Source: Amycolatopsis sulphurea (GTDB taxonomy: Bacteria; Actinomycetota; Actinomycetes; Mycobacteriales; Pseudonocardiaceae). Taken from it: a stretch of DNA of 64,000 nucleotides. How positions within the stretch are numbered: the stretch's first letter is position 1; the number at the start of each line of letters is the position of its first letter. The notes below the pieces were generated by a model. That model was not told where the DNA came from. It ran no database searches and saw only the letters and a list, made by a program, of their open reading frames with translations. Of this stretch, positions 7,484-17,000 are shown piece by piece. A program made the position numbers and the translations under genes. The stretch covers positions 310,001 through 374,000 of the forward strand of contig NZ_PDJK01000001.1 of assembly GCF_002564045.1 (NCBI RefSeq), given 5' to 3'.

Positions 7484-9049
7484 GTGCAGCTGCCTGTGAT
7501 GCCGCCGGTGCGGCCGATGCTCGCCAAAGCCGTGCGCGAAGTGCCGCGTGCGGCGGGGCTGCGGTACGAGCCCAAATGGGACGGGTTCCGCTGCGTGGTG
7601 TTCCGCGACGGCGACGAGGTCGAACTGGGCTCCCGCAACGACCGGCCGCTCACCCGGTACTTCCCGGAGCTGACCGGGCTGCTGCGCGAGGCGTTGCCGC
7701 CGCGGTGCGTGGTGGACGGGGAGATCGTGCTGGTCACCTCGCGCGGGCTGGACTTCGGGGCGTTGCAGCTGCGGCTGCACCCGGCGGCCAGCCGGGTGCG
7801 CAAGCTCGCCGCGGAGACCCCCGCCAGCTTCGTCGCGTTCGATCTGCTCGCCCTCGGCGACGACGACCTCACCGGGGAACCGTTCGCCCGGCGGCGGGAC
7901 CTGCTGGAGGGAATCCTCGGCGCGCCCGGGGCCGGGTTGCGGCGGGTGCACCTGACCCCGCTCACCACCGATCCGGACGTCGCGCAGGACTGGTTCACCC
8001 GGTTCGAAGGCGCCGGATTCGACGGCGTGATGGCCAAACCCGCGGACCAGCCCTACGAACAGGACCGCCGGGTCATGTGGAAGGTCAAGCACGAGCGCAC
8101 CGCGGACTGCGTCGTCGCCGGATTCCGCTGGCACAAGGACCGCCAGGGCATCGGCTCGCTGCTGCTCGGTCTGTACGACGACACCGGGACGCTGCACCAC
8201 GTCGGCGTCGCCAGCAGTTTCACCAAGGCCCGGCGCGGCGAGCTGGTGGCGGAACTGGCGCCGTGGCGGGAGAACGCGCTGGACGGGCATCCGTGGCGCA
8301 GCTGGGCGGAATGGCAAGGCGCGGGGGAGAACACGTCGACGGAGGATGCCGCGGCGAACACGTCGACGGATGCGGCGCCGGGGAAAGGCACGTCGACGGA
8401 GCGGGATGCGTCCTCGGCGGGGGAAGGCTCCTCGGCGGAGAGTGACGCTGCCGGGGTGGGAGGTACGTCGCCGGAGGAAACCGCCGCCGCGACGGACGGC
8501 ACCTCGGCGGAGCGGGACGCTGCCGCGGTGGGAGGTACGTCGCCGGAGGATGCCGCTGCCGCGACGGATGGCAGTTCGGCGGAGCGGGACGCTGCCGCGG
8601 TGGGAGGTACGTCGCCGGAGGATGCCGCTGCCGCGACGGATGGCAGTTCGGCGGAGCGGGACGCTGCCGCGGCGGGAGGCACGTCGCCGGAGGAAGCCAC
8701 TGCCGCCACGGAAGGCACGTCGCCGGAGGAAACCGCCGCCGCCACGGACGGCACCTCGGCGGAGCGGGACGAGACCGCGGGACGGGACACCTCGGCGGAC
8801 CGGGCGGAAACCGTGCGGCGCCCCGGCGCGAGCAGCCGGTGGGCGCCGGGCAAGGATCTCAGCTGGGAGCCGCTGCGTCCGGAGCGGGTGGCCGAGGTGC
8901 GGTACGAGCACCTGCAGGGCGGCCGGTTCCGGCACGGCGGGCGGCTGGTCCGGTTCCGGCCCGACCGGGATCCGGAGTCCTGCACCTACGCCCAGCTGGC
9001 CGAAGCACCGCCCGCCGAGCTGGCGGACCTGTTCGGGGAGGCGAAATGA
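7484..9049 (+). CDS. ATP-dependent DNA ligase (LigC-like) with a repetitive insertion
   Basis: A 521-residue ligase. The adenylylated lysine lies in EPKWDGFR (K31), followed by the motif III-like DGEIV, motif IV GFDGVMAKP and motif V WKVKHERTADCVVAG. The OB-fold domain then begins, but between HPWRSWAEW and RRPGASSRWAPGKDLSWEPLRPE (about residues 282-444) it carries a 160-residue Thr/Ser/Ala/Glu/Asp-rich insertion made of 24-residue repeats that normal LigC proteins (about 350 residues) lack. Without it the length fits the family. GTG start. The downstream polymerase gene overlaps by ATGA. The pair is expected to act in DNA end joining with Ku; no ku gene lies in the window. Confidence 0.92.
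   Translation: MQLPVMPPVRPMLAKAVREVPRAAGLRYEPKWDGFRCVVFRDGDEVELGSRNDRPLTRYFPELTGLLREALPPRCVVDGEIVLVTSRGLDFGALQLRLHPAASRVRKLAAETPASFVAFDLLALGDDDLTGEPFARRRDLLEGILGAPGAGLRRVHLTPLTTDPDVAQDWFTRFEGAGFDGVMAKPADQPYEQDRRVMWKVKHERTADCVVAGFRWHKDRQGIGSLLLGLYDDTGTLHHVGVASSFTKARRGELVAELAPWRENALDGHPWRSWAEWQGAGENTSTEDAAANTSTDAAPGKGTSTERDASSAGEGSSAESDAAGVGGTSPEETAAATDGTSAERDAAAVGGTSPEDAAAATDGSSAERDAAAVGGTSPEDAAAATDGSSAERDAAAAGGTSPEEATAATEGTSPEETAAATDGTSAERDETAGRDTSADRAETVRRPGASSRWAPGKDLSWEPLRPERVAEVRYEHLQGGRFRHGGRLVRFRPDRDPESCTYAQLAEAPPAELADLFGEAK
8444..8731 (+). repeat. 72-bp tandem repeat inside the ligase gene
   Basis: Four units of exactly 72 bp (24 codons) lie at 8444, 8516, 8588 and 8660. The second and third are identical over nearly the whole unit. 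The translated unit is GGTSPEDAAAATDGSSAERD followed by AAAV. Degenerate relatives extend on both sides from about 8327 to 8817. The unit length keeps frame, so copy number can change without breaking the ligase. Confidence 0.9.
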
Positions 9050-10056
9050 CCGGGGTGGCACTGGAAGTCGACGGGGTCGAGCTGACCGTCTCCAGTCCGG
9101 ACAAGGTCTACTTCCCCGAGCGCGGGGAGACGAAGCTGGACCTCGTCCGCTACTACCAGGCCGTGGCCGGTCCGCTGCTCGCCCGGCTGGGTGGCCGTCC
9201 GCTGCTGCTGGAGCGTTATCCGGACGGGGCGGGCGGGAAGTCGTGGTTCCAGAAACGCGTGCCGAAGACGGCACCGTCCTGGCTGACCACGACGGTGGTG
9301 TCCACCCCGAACGGCACGACCAGTGACGCGCTGGTCGCGGTCGACCTCGCGCACGTGCTGTGGGCGGTCAACCAGGGCTGCCTCGGTTTCCACGTCTGGC
9401 CGAACCGCGCGGACTCGCCGGACATCGCCGACGAGCTGCGGATCGACCTGGACCCGTCGCCCGGCATCGGGTTCGCCGAACTGCGTGAGGCGGCGGTGCT
9501 GGTCCGCGAATTCCTTACCGGGCTTGGCATCGAGGCGCAGGTGAAGACGTCCGGCTCCCGTGGCCTGCATCTGTACGCCATCCTCGAACCGCGGTGGGAC
9601 GGTTACCAGGTCCGGGCCGCGGCCGTCGCGCTCGCCCGCGCGCTGGAGCGCCGGCATCCGGACCTGATCACCGCACAGTGGTGGAAAGAGGAACGCGGCA
9701 GCCGGGTGTTCGTGGACTTCAACCAGAACGCGCCGCACAAGACCGTGTTCGGTGCCTGGTGCGTGCGTCCGCGCGCGGGCGGCCAGGTGTCCACCCCGAT
9801 CGGCTGGGACGAACTCGCGACCGTCGACCCGGACACGCTGACGCTGGCCACCGTCCCGGCGCGGCTCGCCGACCACGGCGACCCGTGGGCCGGGGCGAAC
9901 GACCGTCCACAATCGATCGAACCGCTGCTGGAGCTGTCGGCCGCGGATCTGGCGAACGGCCTGATGGACGCGCCGTGGCCGCCGGTGTACCCGAAGATGC
10001 CGAACGAACCGCCGCGGGTCGCGCCGAGCCGGGCGAAGAAGGAACCCAAGCCGTAA
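9046..10056 (+). CDS. LigD-type polymerase/primase (PolDom, archaeo-eukaryotic primase family)
   Basis: A 336-residue stand-alone polymerase domain of the bacterial NHEJ type. The metal-binding DxD occurs in LRIDLDPSPGIGF (D134, D136), and SPDKVYFPE, KTSGSRGLHLYAILEP and the HKTVFGAWCVRPRAGGQVSTPIGWDEL region are characteristic of LigD PolDom. It adds ribo- or deoxynucleotides to fill gaps during end joining. The start ATG overlaps the ligase stop (ATGA at 9046-9049), so the two are translationally coupled and probably work together as a split LigD. No nuclease (phosphoesterase) domain is fused. Confidence 0.92.
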   Translation: MTGVALEVDGVELTVSSPDKVYFPERGETKLDLVRYYQAVAGPLLARLGGRPLLLERYPDGAGGKSWFQKRVPKTAPSWLTTTVVSTPNGTTSDALVAVDLAHVLWAVNQGCLGFHVWPNRADSPDIADELRIDLDPSPGIGFAELREAAVLVREFLTGLGIEAQVKTSGSRGLHLYAILEPRWDGYQVRAAAVALARALERRHPDLITAQWWKEERGSRVFVDFNQNAPHKTVFGAWCVRPRAGGQVSTPIGWDELATVDPDTLTLATVPARLADHGDPWAGANDRPQSIEPLLELSAADLANGLMDAPWPPVYPKMPNEPPRVAPSRAKKEPKP

Positions 10057-10116
10057 ACGGGTTTCCGCGCCCCGCGCCCCGCGCCCGCAGGCCGAGCCGG
10101 CCCGGCGCGGGTCGCA

Positions 10117-10386
10117 TCAGCCCAGCTGCAGGTCGAACGCCAGCTGCTCCAGCTCGCCGGACGGAACGGGCGCGCCGGACAGCGTGGCCGCGCACGCCGG
10201 GCACGGGCTGAGGTGCCCGGTACCCGGCGCGGTCAGGTCGATCGGGGTCCAGCTGCGCGAATCCCGTGCGCCGCACGCGGACCGGCGGTAGCGCAGGTCG
10301 TCGGATCGGGTCATCAGATGGGCGACCGGGTGCTCCTCGGGCAGCGCGCCGACGAGGTACCACCGGGCCGTGCTCGCCTCCACCAT
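10117..10386 (-). CDS. Conserved actinobacterial hypothetical protein with a cysteine-rich core
   Basis: An 89-residue protein without signal peptide or membrane span. It has the pattern YRRSACGARDSR followed by HLSPCPACAATL, three cysteines spaced like a small zinc site, and a basic/aromatic N-terminus WYLVGALPEEHPVAHLMT. I do not recognise a named function. A strong ribosome binding site (GGAGGAGG) precedes the ATG at 10386, supporting a real gene. It is convergent with the LigD-type polymerase gene, with 60 bp between the stops. Confidence 0.7.
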   Translation of the reverse strand: MVEASTARWYLVGALPEEHPVAHLMTRSDDLRYRRSACGARDSRSWTPIDLTAPGTGHLSPCPACAATLSGAPVPSGELEQLAFDLQLG

Positions 10387-10534
10387 GGAACTCCTCCTCC
10401 GGGGAGACCGGTTCGAGTTCTGCGCGCACCTCCATCGTGCGCCGGTGGCCGCCCGGACCGCCGCGTTTCCCCTCCCTCGGCGCGTCGAATCCCCCTCAAC
10501 CTGAAGCTGTGAAGGGGCCCTTCACGGACTCTGA

Positions 10535-12095
10535 GCTTGTTGTTTAACCCGGTTGCGTTGTCGCGCTACCCCGGTTGATCGTGGGTGAGGCCCTTGGTTG
10601 ATCATTCTTCTTGCGACAGAAGGAAGATCACAACCAGGGGCCTCAGTTGATCAGTGTGCACGACGCCGGCCGTGCCGGTGCACTCGGGGAGTTGTCCGCG
10701 TTCCGGGAGCGGTTCCACCAGTGCCTGACCAGTCGGGCGGACGCCTTGTCCGACCTGGCCGACGCGGTGCTGTGCGCCGACGGGCCGGTCGCCAGCCTGG
10801 CCGAACTGTCGCTGGTCCCGGAGCATCGGCGCGGGCACGGCGCCGGCTACGACGCGATCAACCACGGCACGATCGAGGTCGGCCGGTTACGCACCACCCT
10901 GGCACGCCTGCCCCTGCCTCGTGCCGCGGGCGGGCGGATCGCATTGGGCGTGGACGTGTCGCACTGGCTGCGCCCGGACGCCGCGTGCAGCCCCGAGCGG
11001 CTGTTCTGCCACACCTACGCCCGCGGCAAGGGCCAGGCCCAGATGATCCCCGGCTGGCCCTACTCGTTCGTCGCGGCGCTGGAGACCGGGCGCACCTCGT
11101 GGACAGCGGTCCTGGACGCGGTCCGGCTGGGACCCGCCGACGACGCCACCGCGGTCACCGCCGCCCAGCTACGCGCGGTCGTGGGCCGGATTATCGACGC
11201 CGGCCATTGGCAGCCCGCCGATCCGAGCATTCTGATCGTGGCCGATGCCGGCTACGACCTGCCCCGGCTGGCGTTCGTGCTGGCTGATCTGCCCGTCGAG
11301 GTGGTGGGCAGGATCCGTTCCGGCCGGGTGATGCTGCGGCCCGCACCGCCCCGGCGGCCGGGCGCGCCCGGCCGCCGGGCCAAGCACGGTGGGGTGTTCA
11401 CGTTGGCCGATCCCGCCAGTTGGCACACCCCCGAGCACACCACCGGCACCGACACCACCCGCTATGGACACGCCCAGGCCCAGGCATGGGACCGGCTGCA
11501 CCCACGCCTGACCCGTCGCGGCCCCTGGCTGGACCACGACGGTGAGCTTCCCCTGGTGGAGGGCACCGTGATCCGCCTGCAGGTCGAGCATCTGCCCGGT
11601 GATCGCGACCCCAAACCGGTCTGGCTGTGGTCCTCGGTCACCGGCGCCAGTGCCGAACTGGTCGACCTGCTCTGGCAGGTGTTCCTGCGCCGCTTCGACC
11701 TGGAGCACACCTTCCGGCTGTTCAAGCAGACCCTCGGGTGGACCCGTCCCAAGCTGCGCGCCCCGGAATCGGCTGACCGCTGGACCTGGCTGATCCTGAC
11801 CGTCCACACGCAACTGCGACTGGCCCGCCCGCTGGCCGAGGATCACCGCCGCCCGTGGGAGAAACCAGTCACCGAGCCCCGCCGGTTGACTCCGGCTCGG
11901 GTTCGGCGGGGGTTTCGCAACCTGCACGCGACGACAACCCGCCCCGCAGCCGCACCGAAACCCTCCCGGCCTGGTCCTGGACGCCCAGCCGGCTCGACCA
12001 ACCACCACCCCGCAACCCGCTACAACGTCGGCAAAACCGTCAAACGCGACCTCACCCTCGCGCAGCACCGCAACCACACAGGTTAAACAACAAGC
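10535..12095 (+). mobile_element. Complete insertion sequence (1561 bp) with 15-bp inverted repeats
   Basis: The ends are GCTTGTTGTTTAACC (10535-10549) and its perfect reverse complement (12081-12095). A TGA duplication of 3 bp flanks it (10532-10534 and 12096-12098). One transposase gene fills most of the length. Both ends and the reading frame are intact, so the element may be active. Confidence 0.9.
10647..12086 (+). CDS. DDE transposase of the insertion sequence
   Basis: A transposase of about 479 residues with a catalytic triad readable as D103 (ALGVDVSHWL), D200 (LIVADAGYDLPRL) and E353 (RRFDLEHTFRLFKQTLG), the last resembling the YREK region of IS4/IS701-like enzymes. It appears to be the actinobacterial group annotated as NF041680-family transposases. 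The TTG at 10647 is chosen because AGGGG lies 6 bases upstream; an in-frame TTG at 10611 would add 12 residues. The C-terminal tail is Pro/Arg/His rich. It catalyses cut-and-paste movement of the element and shows no frameshift or internal stop. Confidence 0.88.
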   Translation: MISVHDAGRAGALGELSAFRERFHQCLTSRADALSDLADAVLCADGPVASLAELSLVPEHRRGHGAGYDAINHGTIEVGRLRTTLARLPLPRAAGGRIALGVDVSHWLRPDAACSPERLFCHTYARGKGQAQMIPGWPYSFVAALETGRTSWTAVLDAVRLGPADDATAVTAAQLRAVVGRIIDAGHWQPADPSILIVADAGYDLPRLAFVLADLPVEVVGRIRSGRVMLRPAPPRRPGAPGRRAKHGGVFTLADPASWHTPEHTTGTDTTRYGHAQAQAWDRLHPRLTRRGPWLDHDGELPLVEGTVIRLQVEHLPGDRDPKPVWLWSSVTGASAELVDLLWQVFLRRFDLEHTFRLFKQTLGWTRPKLRAPESADRWTWLILTVHTQLRLARPLAEDHRRPWEKPVTEPRRLTPARVRRGFRNLHATTTRPAAAPKPSRPGPGRPAGSTNHHPATRYNVGKTVKRDLTLAQHRNHTG

Positions 12096-12147
12096 TGAGT
12101 CCGTGAAGGGCCCCTTCACAGCCTTGCCGGGGTCGTGCGCCGCGGGG

Positions 12148-13176
12148 TCAGGTGGCGGTGGCGGGTTCGTCGAGGTAGCGGAGGATCCGCAGCAGCCCGC
12201 GTTCGTCCGGCGTGTGATCGTCGGCGCGGCAGGCGGTCAAGCGCCGGGTCACCTCGGCGCGGTCGAGGCCCGCGCCGATCAGGACCAGCTCGGTCCGCCG
12301 TCCTCCGGCGGGCCAGGCCGAGCGGTCGAGCCGGACGAACGAGCCGACGGTGTGCAGGCCGAACCGGGCCCGCGGGTCCGCCGAGCCGAGGTCCAGCGTC
12401 CCCTTCACCCGGTACAAGCCGGGCGGGCGGTGCTCCAGAAACGCCAGGAAACGCCGTGGGGACAACGGTTCTGCCGAGGTGAACGTGATGCTCTCGTACT
12501 GGGTGTGCAGATGCTGCGAGTGGTCGTGGTGATCGTCCGCGCGCAGGTCGTCGAAGGACAGCTGGCCGTAGGTCTCCCGCGGGCGCGGGTCGAAGAACAG
12601 CTGCGGGTCGACCCGGCCGTGGTCGGTCACCAGCAGGGGGACGCCCGGTGCGAACTCCTCGGCGACGGTGCGGACCCTGGCCAGCGCGTCCGCGTCGGCG
12701 CGATCGGCCTTGTTGAGGATCACCAGGTCGGCCAGGCGCAGGTGGTCGGCGAGTTCCGGGTGGCGGGTGCGGCGCGCCTCGAACTCCGCCGCGTCGACGA
12801 CGGCGGCGAGCCCGCCGTAGCGGATGTCCGGGTTCTCGCTGGCGATCATCAGCCGCAGCAGGTCGCGGGGTTCGGCGATGCCGCTCGCCTCGACCACGAT
12901 CACGTCGATGCCCGCCTCCGGCCGGGAAAGCCTGCCCAGCATGGCGTCCAGCCCGCTCGCATCGACCGCGCAGCACAGGCAGCCGTTGCCGAGCGAGACC
13001 ATGGTGTCGACCTGCCCGGCGACCGCGAGCGCGTCGACGTTCACCCGGCCGAAATCGTTGACCACCACGCCGATCCGGGCGCCCTGGCGGTTCGCGAGCA
13101 GATGGTTGAGCAAGGTGGTCTTGCCCGCCCCGAGGAAGCCCGTGATCAGCACCACCGGAATCCGCTGCCTGCGCAC
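12148..13176 (-). CDS. CobW/P47K-family G3E GTPase, putative zinc chaperone
   Basis: A 342-residue protein with the P-loop GFLGAGKTT (residues 13-21), the metal-binding motif GNGCLCC (C66, C68, C69), VVEASGIAEP for the switch region and NKAD for guanine specificity. A histidine-rich DDHHDHSQHLH stretch precedes the CobW C-terminal domain. COG0523 proteins of this kind deliver zinc to client enzymes, often under Zur control, but no Zur box was identified. The GTG at 13176 is chosen because GGAGGAGGGG lies just upstream; a further GTG at 13194 falls inside that binding site. Confidence 0.88.
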   Translation of the reverse strand: MRRQRIPVVLITGFLGAGKTTLLNHLLANRQGARIGVVVNDFGRVNVDALAVAGQVDTMVSLGNGCLCCAVDASGLDAMLGRLSRPEAGIDVIVVEASGIAEPRDLLRLMIASENPDIRYGGLAAVVDAAEFEARRTRHPELADHLRLADLVILNKADRADADALARVRTVAEEFAPGVPLLVTDHGRVDPQLFFDPRPRETYGQLSFDDLRADDHHDHSQHLHTQYESITFTSAEPLSPRRFLAFLEHRPPGLYRVKGTLDLGSADPRARFGLHTVGSFVRLDRSAWPAGGRRTELVLIGAGLDRAEVTRRLTACRADDHTPDERGLLRILRYLDEPATAT

Positions 13177-13272
13177 TTGGCCCCTCCTCCGCACCGGCCG
13201 TCGAGCCTATCCTGCCCTCATTCGGAGGAATGGCCGGGACGGGACCGGTCTCGAAGGCGGAGAATGGCGGGC

Positions 13273-13776
13273 ATGACCGCAATACTCGTCGCGCACGCCG
13301 GGAAGAACGGCGGCACGCGCGGGATCGCCGAGGCGATCGCCGGCGAGCTTCGGGAGTTCGGGCTGAGCGTGGACCTGCGGTCCGCGGGCGAGGTCTGCGA
13401 GGTGACGCCGTACCGCGCGGTGGTGGTGGGCAGCGCGCTCTACTACTGGCGCTGGCGGCCGGAGGCGGTGCGGCTGCTGGAGGAGCACACCGAGGCGTTG
13501 CGGGAGCGTCCGGTCTGGCTGTTCCACAGCGGCCCGTGCGGCCCCGGTGCGCAGCCGGCCCGGGTCAGCCTGCCCGCGCGGGTCGCCCTGCTGGCCGCCG
13601 CGATCGACGCCGAACGCACCGCGACCTTCGGCGGCCGGCTGGATCCCGCCACCGCCCGCGGCTTCGGCCGGCTGCTGGCCATGGGCCGGCGGGCCGGCGA
13701 TTTCCGGGACTGGGACCGGATCCGGGCGTGGGCCCGGGACGTCGGACACGGGGTCCGCGCGCACGCCGAACTCTGA
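13273..13776 (+). CDS. Flavodoxin-domain protein
   Basis: A 167-residue protein with the flavodoxin opening MTAILVAHAGKNGGTRGIAEAI, where the T/S-rich loop holds FMN phosphate, a VVVGSALYYWRWRPEAVRLLEEH segment corresponding to the second FMN loop, and a C-terminal DWDRIRAWA. It is closest in style to HemG-like or short-chain flavodoxin oxidoreductases in actinobacteria. The redox partner is unknown. An alternative ATG lies three codons upstream at 13264. It diverges from the CobW gene, with under 100 bp between the starts. Confidence 0.8.
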   Translation: MTAILVAHAGKNGGTRGIAEAIAGELREFGLSVDLRSAGEVCEVTPYRAVVVGSALYYWRWRPEAVRLLEEHTEALRERPVWLFHSGPCGPGAQPARVSLPARVALLAAAIDAERTATFGGRLDPATARGFGRLLAMGRRAGDFRDWDRIRAWARDVGHGVRAHAEL

Positions 13777-13785
13777 CCGATGTCC

Positions 13786-13982
13786 GTGAAGGGCCCCTTC
13801 ACGGACTCTGCGTCCAGGGTGTCGGCAAAGTCGGTGTGGAGGGCCCTGCGCAGTTGAGGAGGGCTGTGAAGGGCCCCTTCACGGACCCGAAACCGGCCGG
13901 GCAGCCACGGCTCTCTCTGCTGATCACGGGCCCTCGACCAACTTTGCCGGGGCCACTCTGAGTCCGTGAAGAGGCCCTTCAC
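13786..13982. repeat. Hairpin repeat interrupted by a miniature element
   Basis: Left arm GTGAAGGGCCCCTTCAC (13786-13802) plus GGACTCTG, right arm ACTCTGAGTCC plus GTGAAGAGGCCCTTCAC (ends 13982). The miniature element sits between them, at the centre of the palindrome. The site lies between the 3' ends of the flavodoxin and acyl-CoA carboxylase genes. Confidence 0.8.
13815..13954 (+). mobile_element. Miniature inverted-repeat element, internally deleted (copy 2)
   Basis: It starts CAGGGTGTCGGCAAAGT and ends ACTTTGCCGGGGCC, with one inner hairpin arm at 13866-13882. At about 140 bp it lacks roughly half of the full-length element. Flanks ACTCTGCGTC (13805-13814) and ACTCTGAGTC (13955-13964) match at 9 of 10 bases, consistent with a 10-bp target duplication. 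Confidence 0.75.
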
Positions 13983-14001
13983 AGCTTCGCCGGCGACCGG
14001 G

Positions 14002-17000
14002 TCAGCTCTTCAGGCCGTGCTCGATCGCCTCGATGATCCGCGGCCGCAGCTGGGCCACGCTCACGATCGCGTCCACCGAGCCGACCTCCACGGCGCGCTC
14101 GATGCTGTGCACCCGGTCGAACTCCGCGGCCACCTCGCCGAGCTTCTCGGCGCGGACAGTGGCCCGCACCTCGGCCAGCTCGGCCGCGCGGGCGGCCCGT
14201 TCGGCGCCGCCCGCCTCGGCGACGAGGGCCTGCAGTTCGCTCACCCGCGGGTCGGTCGCGGTGCGGGTGGTGACCTCACCGGCGAACACCACCGCGGCGG
14301 CCGGGGCACCGCCCAGCACCGAGGCGAACGAGCCTTCCAGCGCCAGCACCGTCATGTTCGGGTTGAGTGCCTTGGAGAACACCACGAACGCACCGCCGTG
14401 GTAGCGGGAGATCACGGTGAACACGATCGGGCCCCGGAAGTTCACGACCGCGCGGCCGATTTCCGCACCGTACTCCAGCTGCAGTTTCCGCATCGACTCC
14501 GGCGAGCCGTCGAAGCCCGACAGGTTCGCCAGCACCACCAGCGGACGGTTGCCGCTGGCCGCGTTGATCGCGCGCGCCACCTTCTTCGAGGAGCGCGGGA
14601 ACAGCGTGCCCGCGGTGTAGGTGTCCGGCCCGTCGTTGGGCGGGAACCCGCGTCGCGGGACCGGCTTCGACTCGATGCCCACCAGGCAGACCGGCCGTCC
14701 GCCGATGTGCGCGTCCTGCACCGCCGCGGTGTCCGCGTCCGCCATGCCCGCCCAGCGTTCCAGCACCGGATGGTCCTGATCGGACAGTGCGCGCAGCACG
14801 GTGCGGATGTCGAACGGCTTCTTCCGGTCCGGGTTGTGCTCGGCCGAGAAGATCTCGCCGACGCAGGTGAACTCGCTGCCGGGGATCGCGTGCGGGTAGG
14901 CCGACATGTCCCGGGTCACCGGGTCGTTCGTGACGGCCTGGCGCGGGCCGGTCTCGCCGGGCACGACGTAGGCGTGATCGTAGTGCGCCATCAGCACGTC
15001 GCGGGCCCCGGCCAGGTCGGGCGCCCAGTACTGCGCCTGCCCGTTCGGGCCCATCACGCGGTCGTACCCGCCGATGCCGAAGTTGTCCTCCGCGGAGACG
15101 CCACCGGAGAAGTCCAGGGACTGCTTGCCGGTCAGCACCATCGCCGAGTCCGGCGTCATCACCAGGATGCCCTTGGTGTGCATGAGCATCGTCGCCTCGG
15201 CGTTCCAGTACGGCTGGCCACCCACGGTGATCCCGGAGATGACGATGTTGATCTCGCCGCCGTCCTGGGTGAACTCGACGATCCGCTTGAGCGCGGCGGC
15301 GATCCAGTCCATGTTCTCCACCCCGGAGTCCATGGAGATCTTCGCCCCGGCCGAGAGCGCGAACCACTCCACCGGCACCCGCAGCCGCTCGGCGAGGTCG
15401 AGGGCGCCGATGATCCGCGCGCACTCGGGCTCGGCGAGCGCGCCCAGTGCCTTCGTCGGGTCACCGAGCAGCACCACCCGCCGGACGCCCTCGGGCACCC
15501 GTGCGGTCGGCGTGCTGACCACCCCGGCGACGATGCCCGCCGTGTTGCGGCCCTTCGGCCGGTCCACCGGCACCAGCGCGCCGGTGTCGTCGAGATCGTG
15601 CTCGGCGAAGCCGCCCGCGCCGGCGAGCAGTTCGGTCAGCTCGTACGGGTAGACGGTGTCCCGCCGGGCGGCCCGCAGCACCTTCTGCCGGTAGTCGTCC
15701 AGCGGCTGCACCGGCTCCGGATCGGGGGTGCCGACGGTGAGCCGCGCACCCGAGCCGACCTCGTTGCGGATGGTCACCGCGACGTCGGCCAGCTCCCCGG
15801 TCTCCGGGTTCCGCCGGCGCGCCAGGAACAGGATTTCCTCCAGCCCGGCGCCCGCGGTGGTGGGCAGCACCCGCGAGGCGAGCAGGTGCAGCTCCTCGGT
15901 GGTCAGCTCGCTCGGCGGCCACACGTAGACCACGATCCGGTTGGTGTCGAAGCGTTTCCGCGCCGGGCGCTGCGACTGCACGGAACGGATCGCGGTGAGG
16001 CACGCGGCCAGCACGTCCTCGGCCGCGGGCAGCGCCACCAGCCGCCCGTCCGTCTCACGCAACGGGGTGAGGTCGCGCACCTGCGCCATCGCGACCAGCC
16101 GCTCGTCGGCCGGGTTGGTCTTCGCGGCGCAGTTGAACAGGTACACCTCCTCGTCCGCCGACGGCAGCCGGGTCAGGTCGAACTCCTGCAGCCGCTCCAG
16201 CTGCATCCGCTCGGCCACCCGCGGGTGCAGCCCGCGGATCAGCCGGTCCTCGGCGAAGGCGCCCTCGGCGGTGCGGCGGAAGGTGAAGTGGTGGTGCATC
16301 ACCGCGCCGCCGCCACCGGCCACCGTGGCGGTGATCCGGCCGAGGTGCGCGGGCAGCGGCTGCGCGGCGAGCGCCGCTTCCAGCCGCGCGGCCATCGCGT
16401 CGCCGTCGGGCTGGTCGGCCCAGCGCAGGTAGACGTCCGCGACGACCGGGCCGGTCGCGTCCGCGGACAGCTCGGCCAGCGCCCGCATCGCGTCGGGCAG
16501 CTGCGGGAAGTCGACCGCGGTGGTGAGCACCCGCGCCGGCTCACTGTGCTCGGCGGTGACGAACGCGCAGCCGGCCACCGTGCGGCCGCGCACCTCGGAC
16601 AGGGTCTTGTTGCCGTAGTAGCGCCGGGTCAGCACCTCCAGCAGCGGCGCCGGATCGGCGCCGGGCCGTCCGATGCGCTGGCCGAGCAGCCGGACCAGCG
16701 GCTCGGAGCTGGCCACCATGGCGGCGATCCGCTCCGCGCGGTCCGCCGCGTCCGGGTTGCTGTCCAGGTGCCGCAGATGCCCGCGTACGTCCGCGTACAC
16801 CTCCGCGCGCGCCCGGCGCAGCATCGGCTGCGCGAACCAGCGGAAAACCACCCCACGGGCGAGGTCGCTGACCGCTGGGAACCGCAGCTGGGTGGCCGCG
16901 ACCAGGTGCTCCAGCGCCAGGCCCGCCTCCTCGCGCAGCGCGCCGGTAGGCGGGGCCTCGGTCAGCCAGGCCCGCAGCAGGGCGGACACGATCGCGACGT

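Larger units (their letters stand above)
10509..12119. repeat. Hairpin repeat split by the insertion sequence
   Basis: The left half, GTGAAGGGGCCCTTCAC then GGACTCTGA, lies at 10509-10534. The right half, TGAGTCC then GTGAAGGGCCCCTTCAC, lies at 12096-12119. Removing the IS and one TGA duplicate rebuilds the complete 47-bp hairpin exactly, so the IS entered its centre. Confidence 0.9.

Noticed and set aside
10535..12095. This IS as the source of the transposase for the miniature elements
   Set aside because: Its terminal repeats (GCTTGTTGTTTAACC) and 3-bp duplication differ from the miniature ends (CAGGGT..CGGCAAAGT) and their 10-12-bp duplications.
13194..13194. Upstream GTG as the start of the CobW-family gene
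   Set aside because: That GTG lies inside the GGAGGAGGGG ribosome binding site used by the GTG at 13176, so the shorter protein is preferred.
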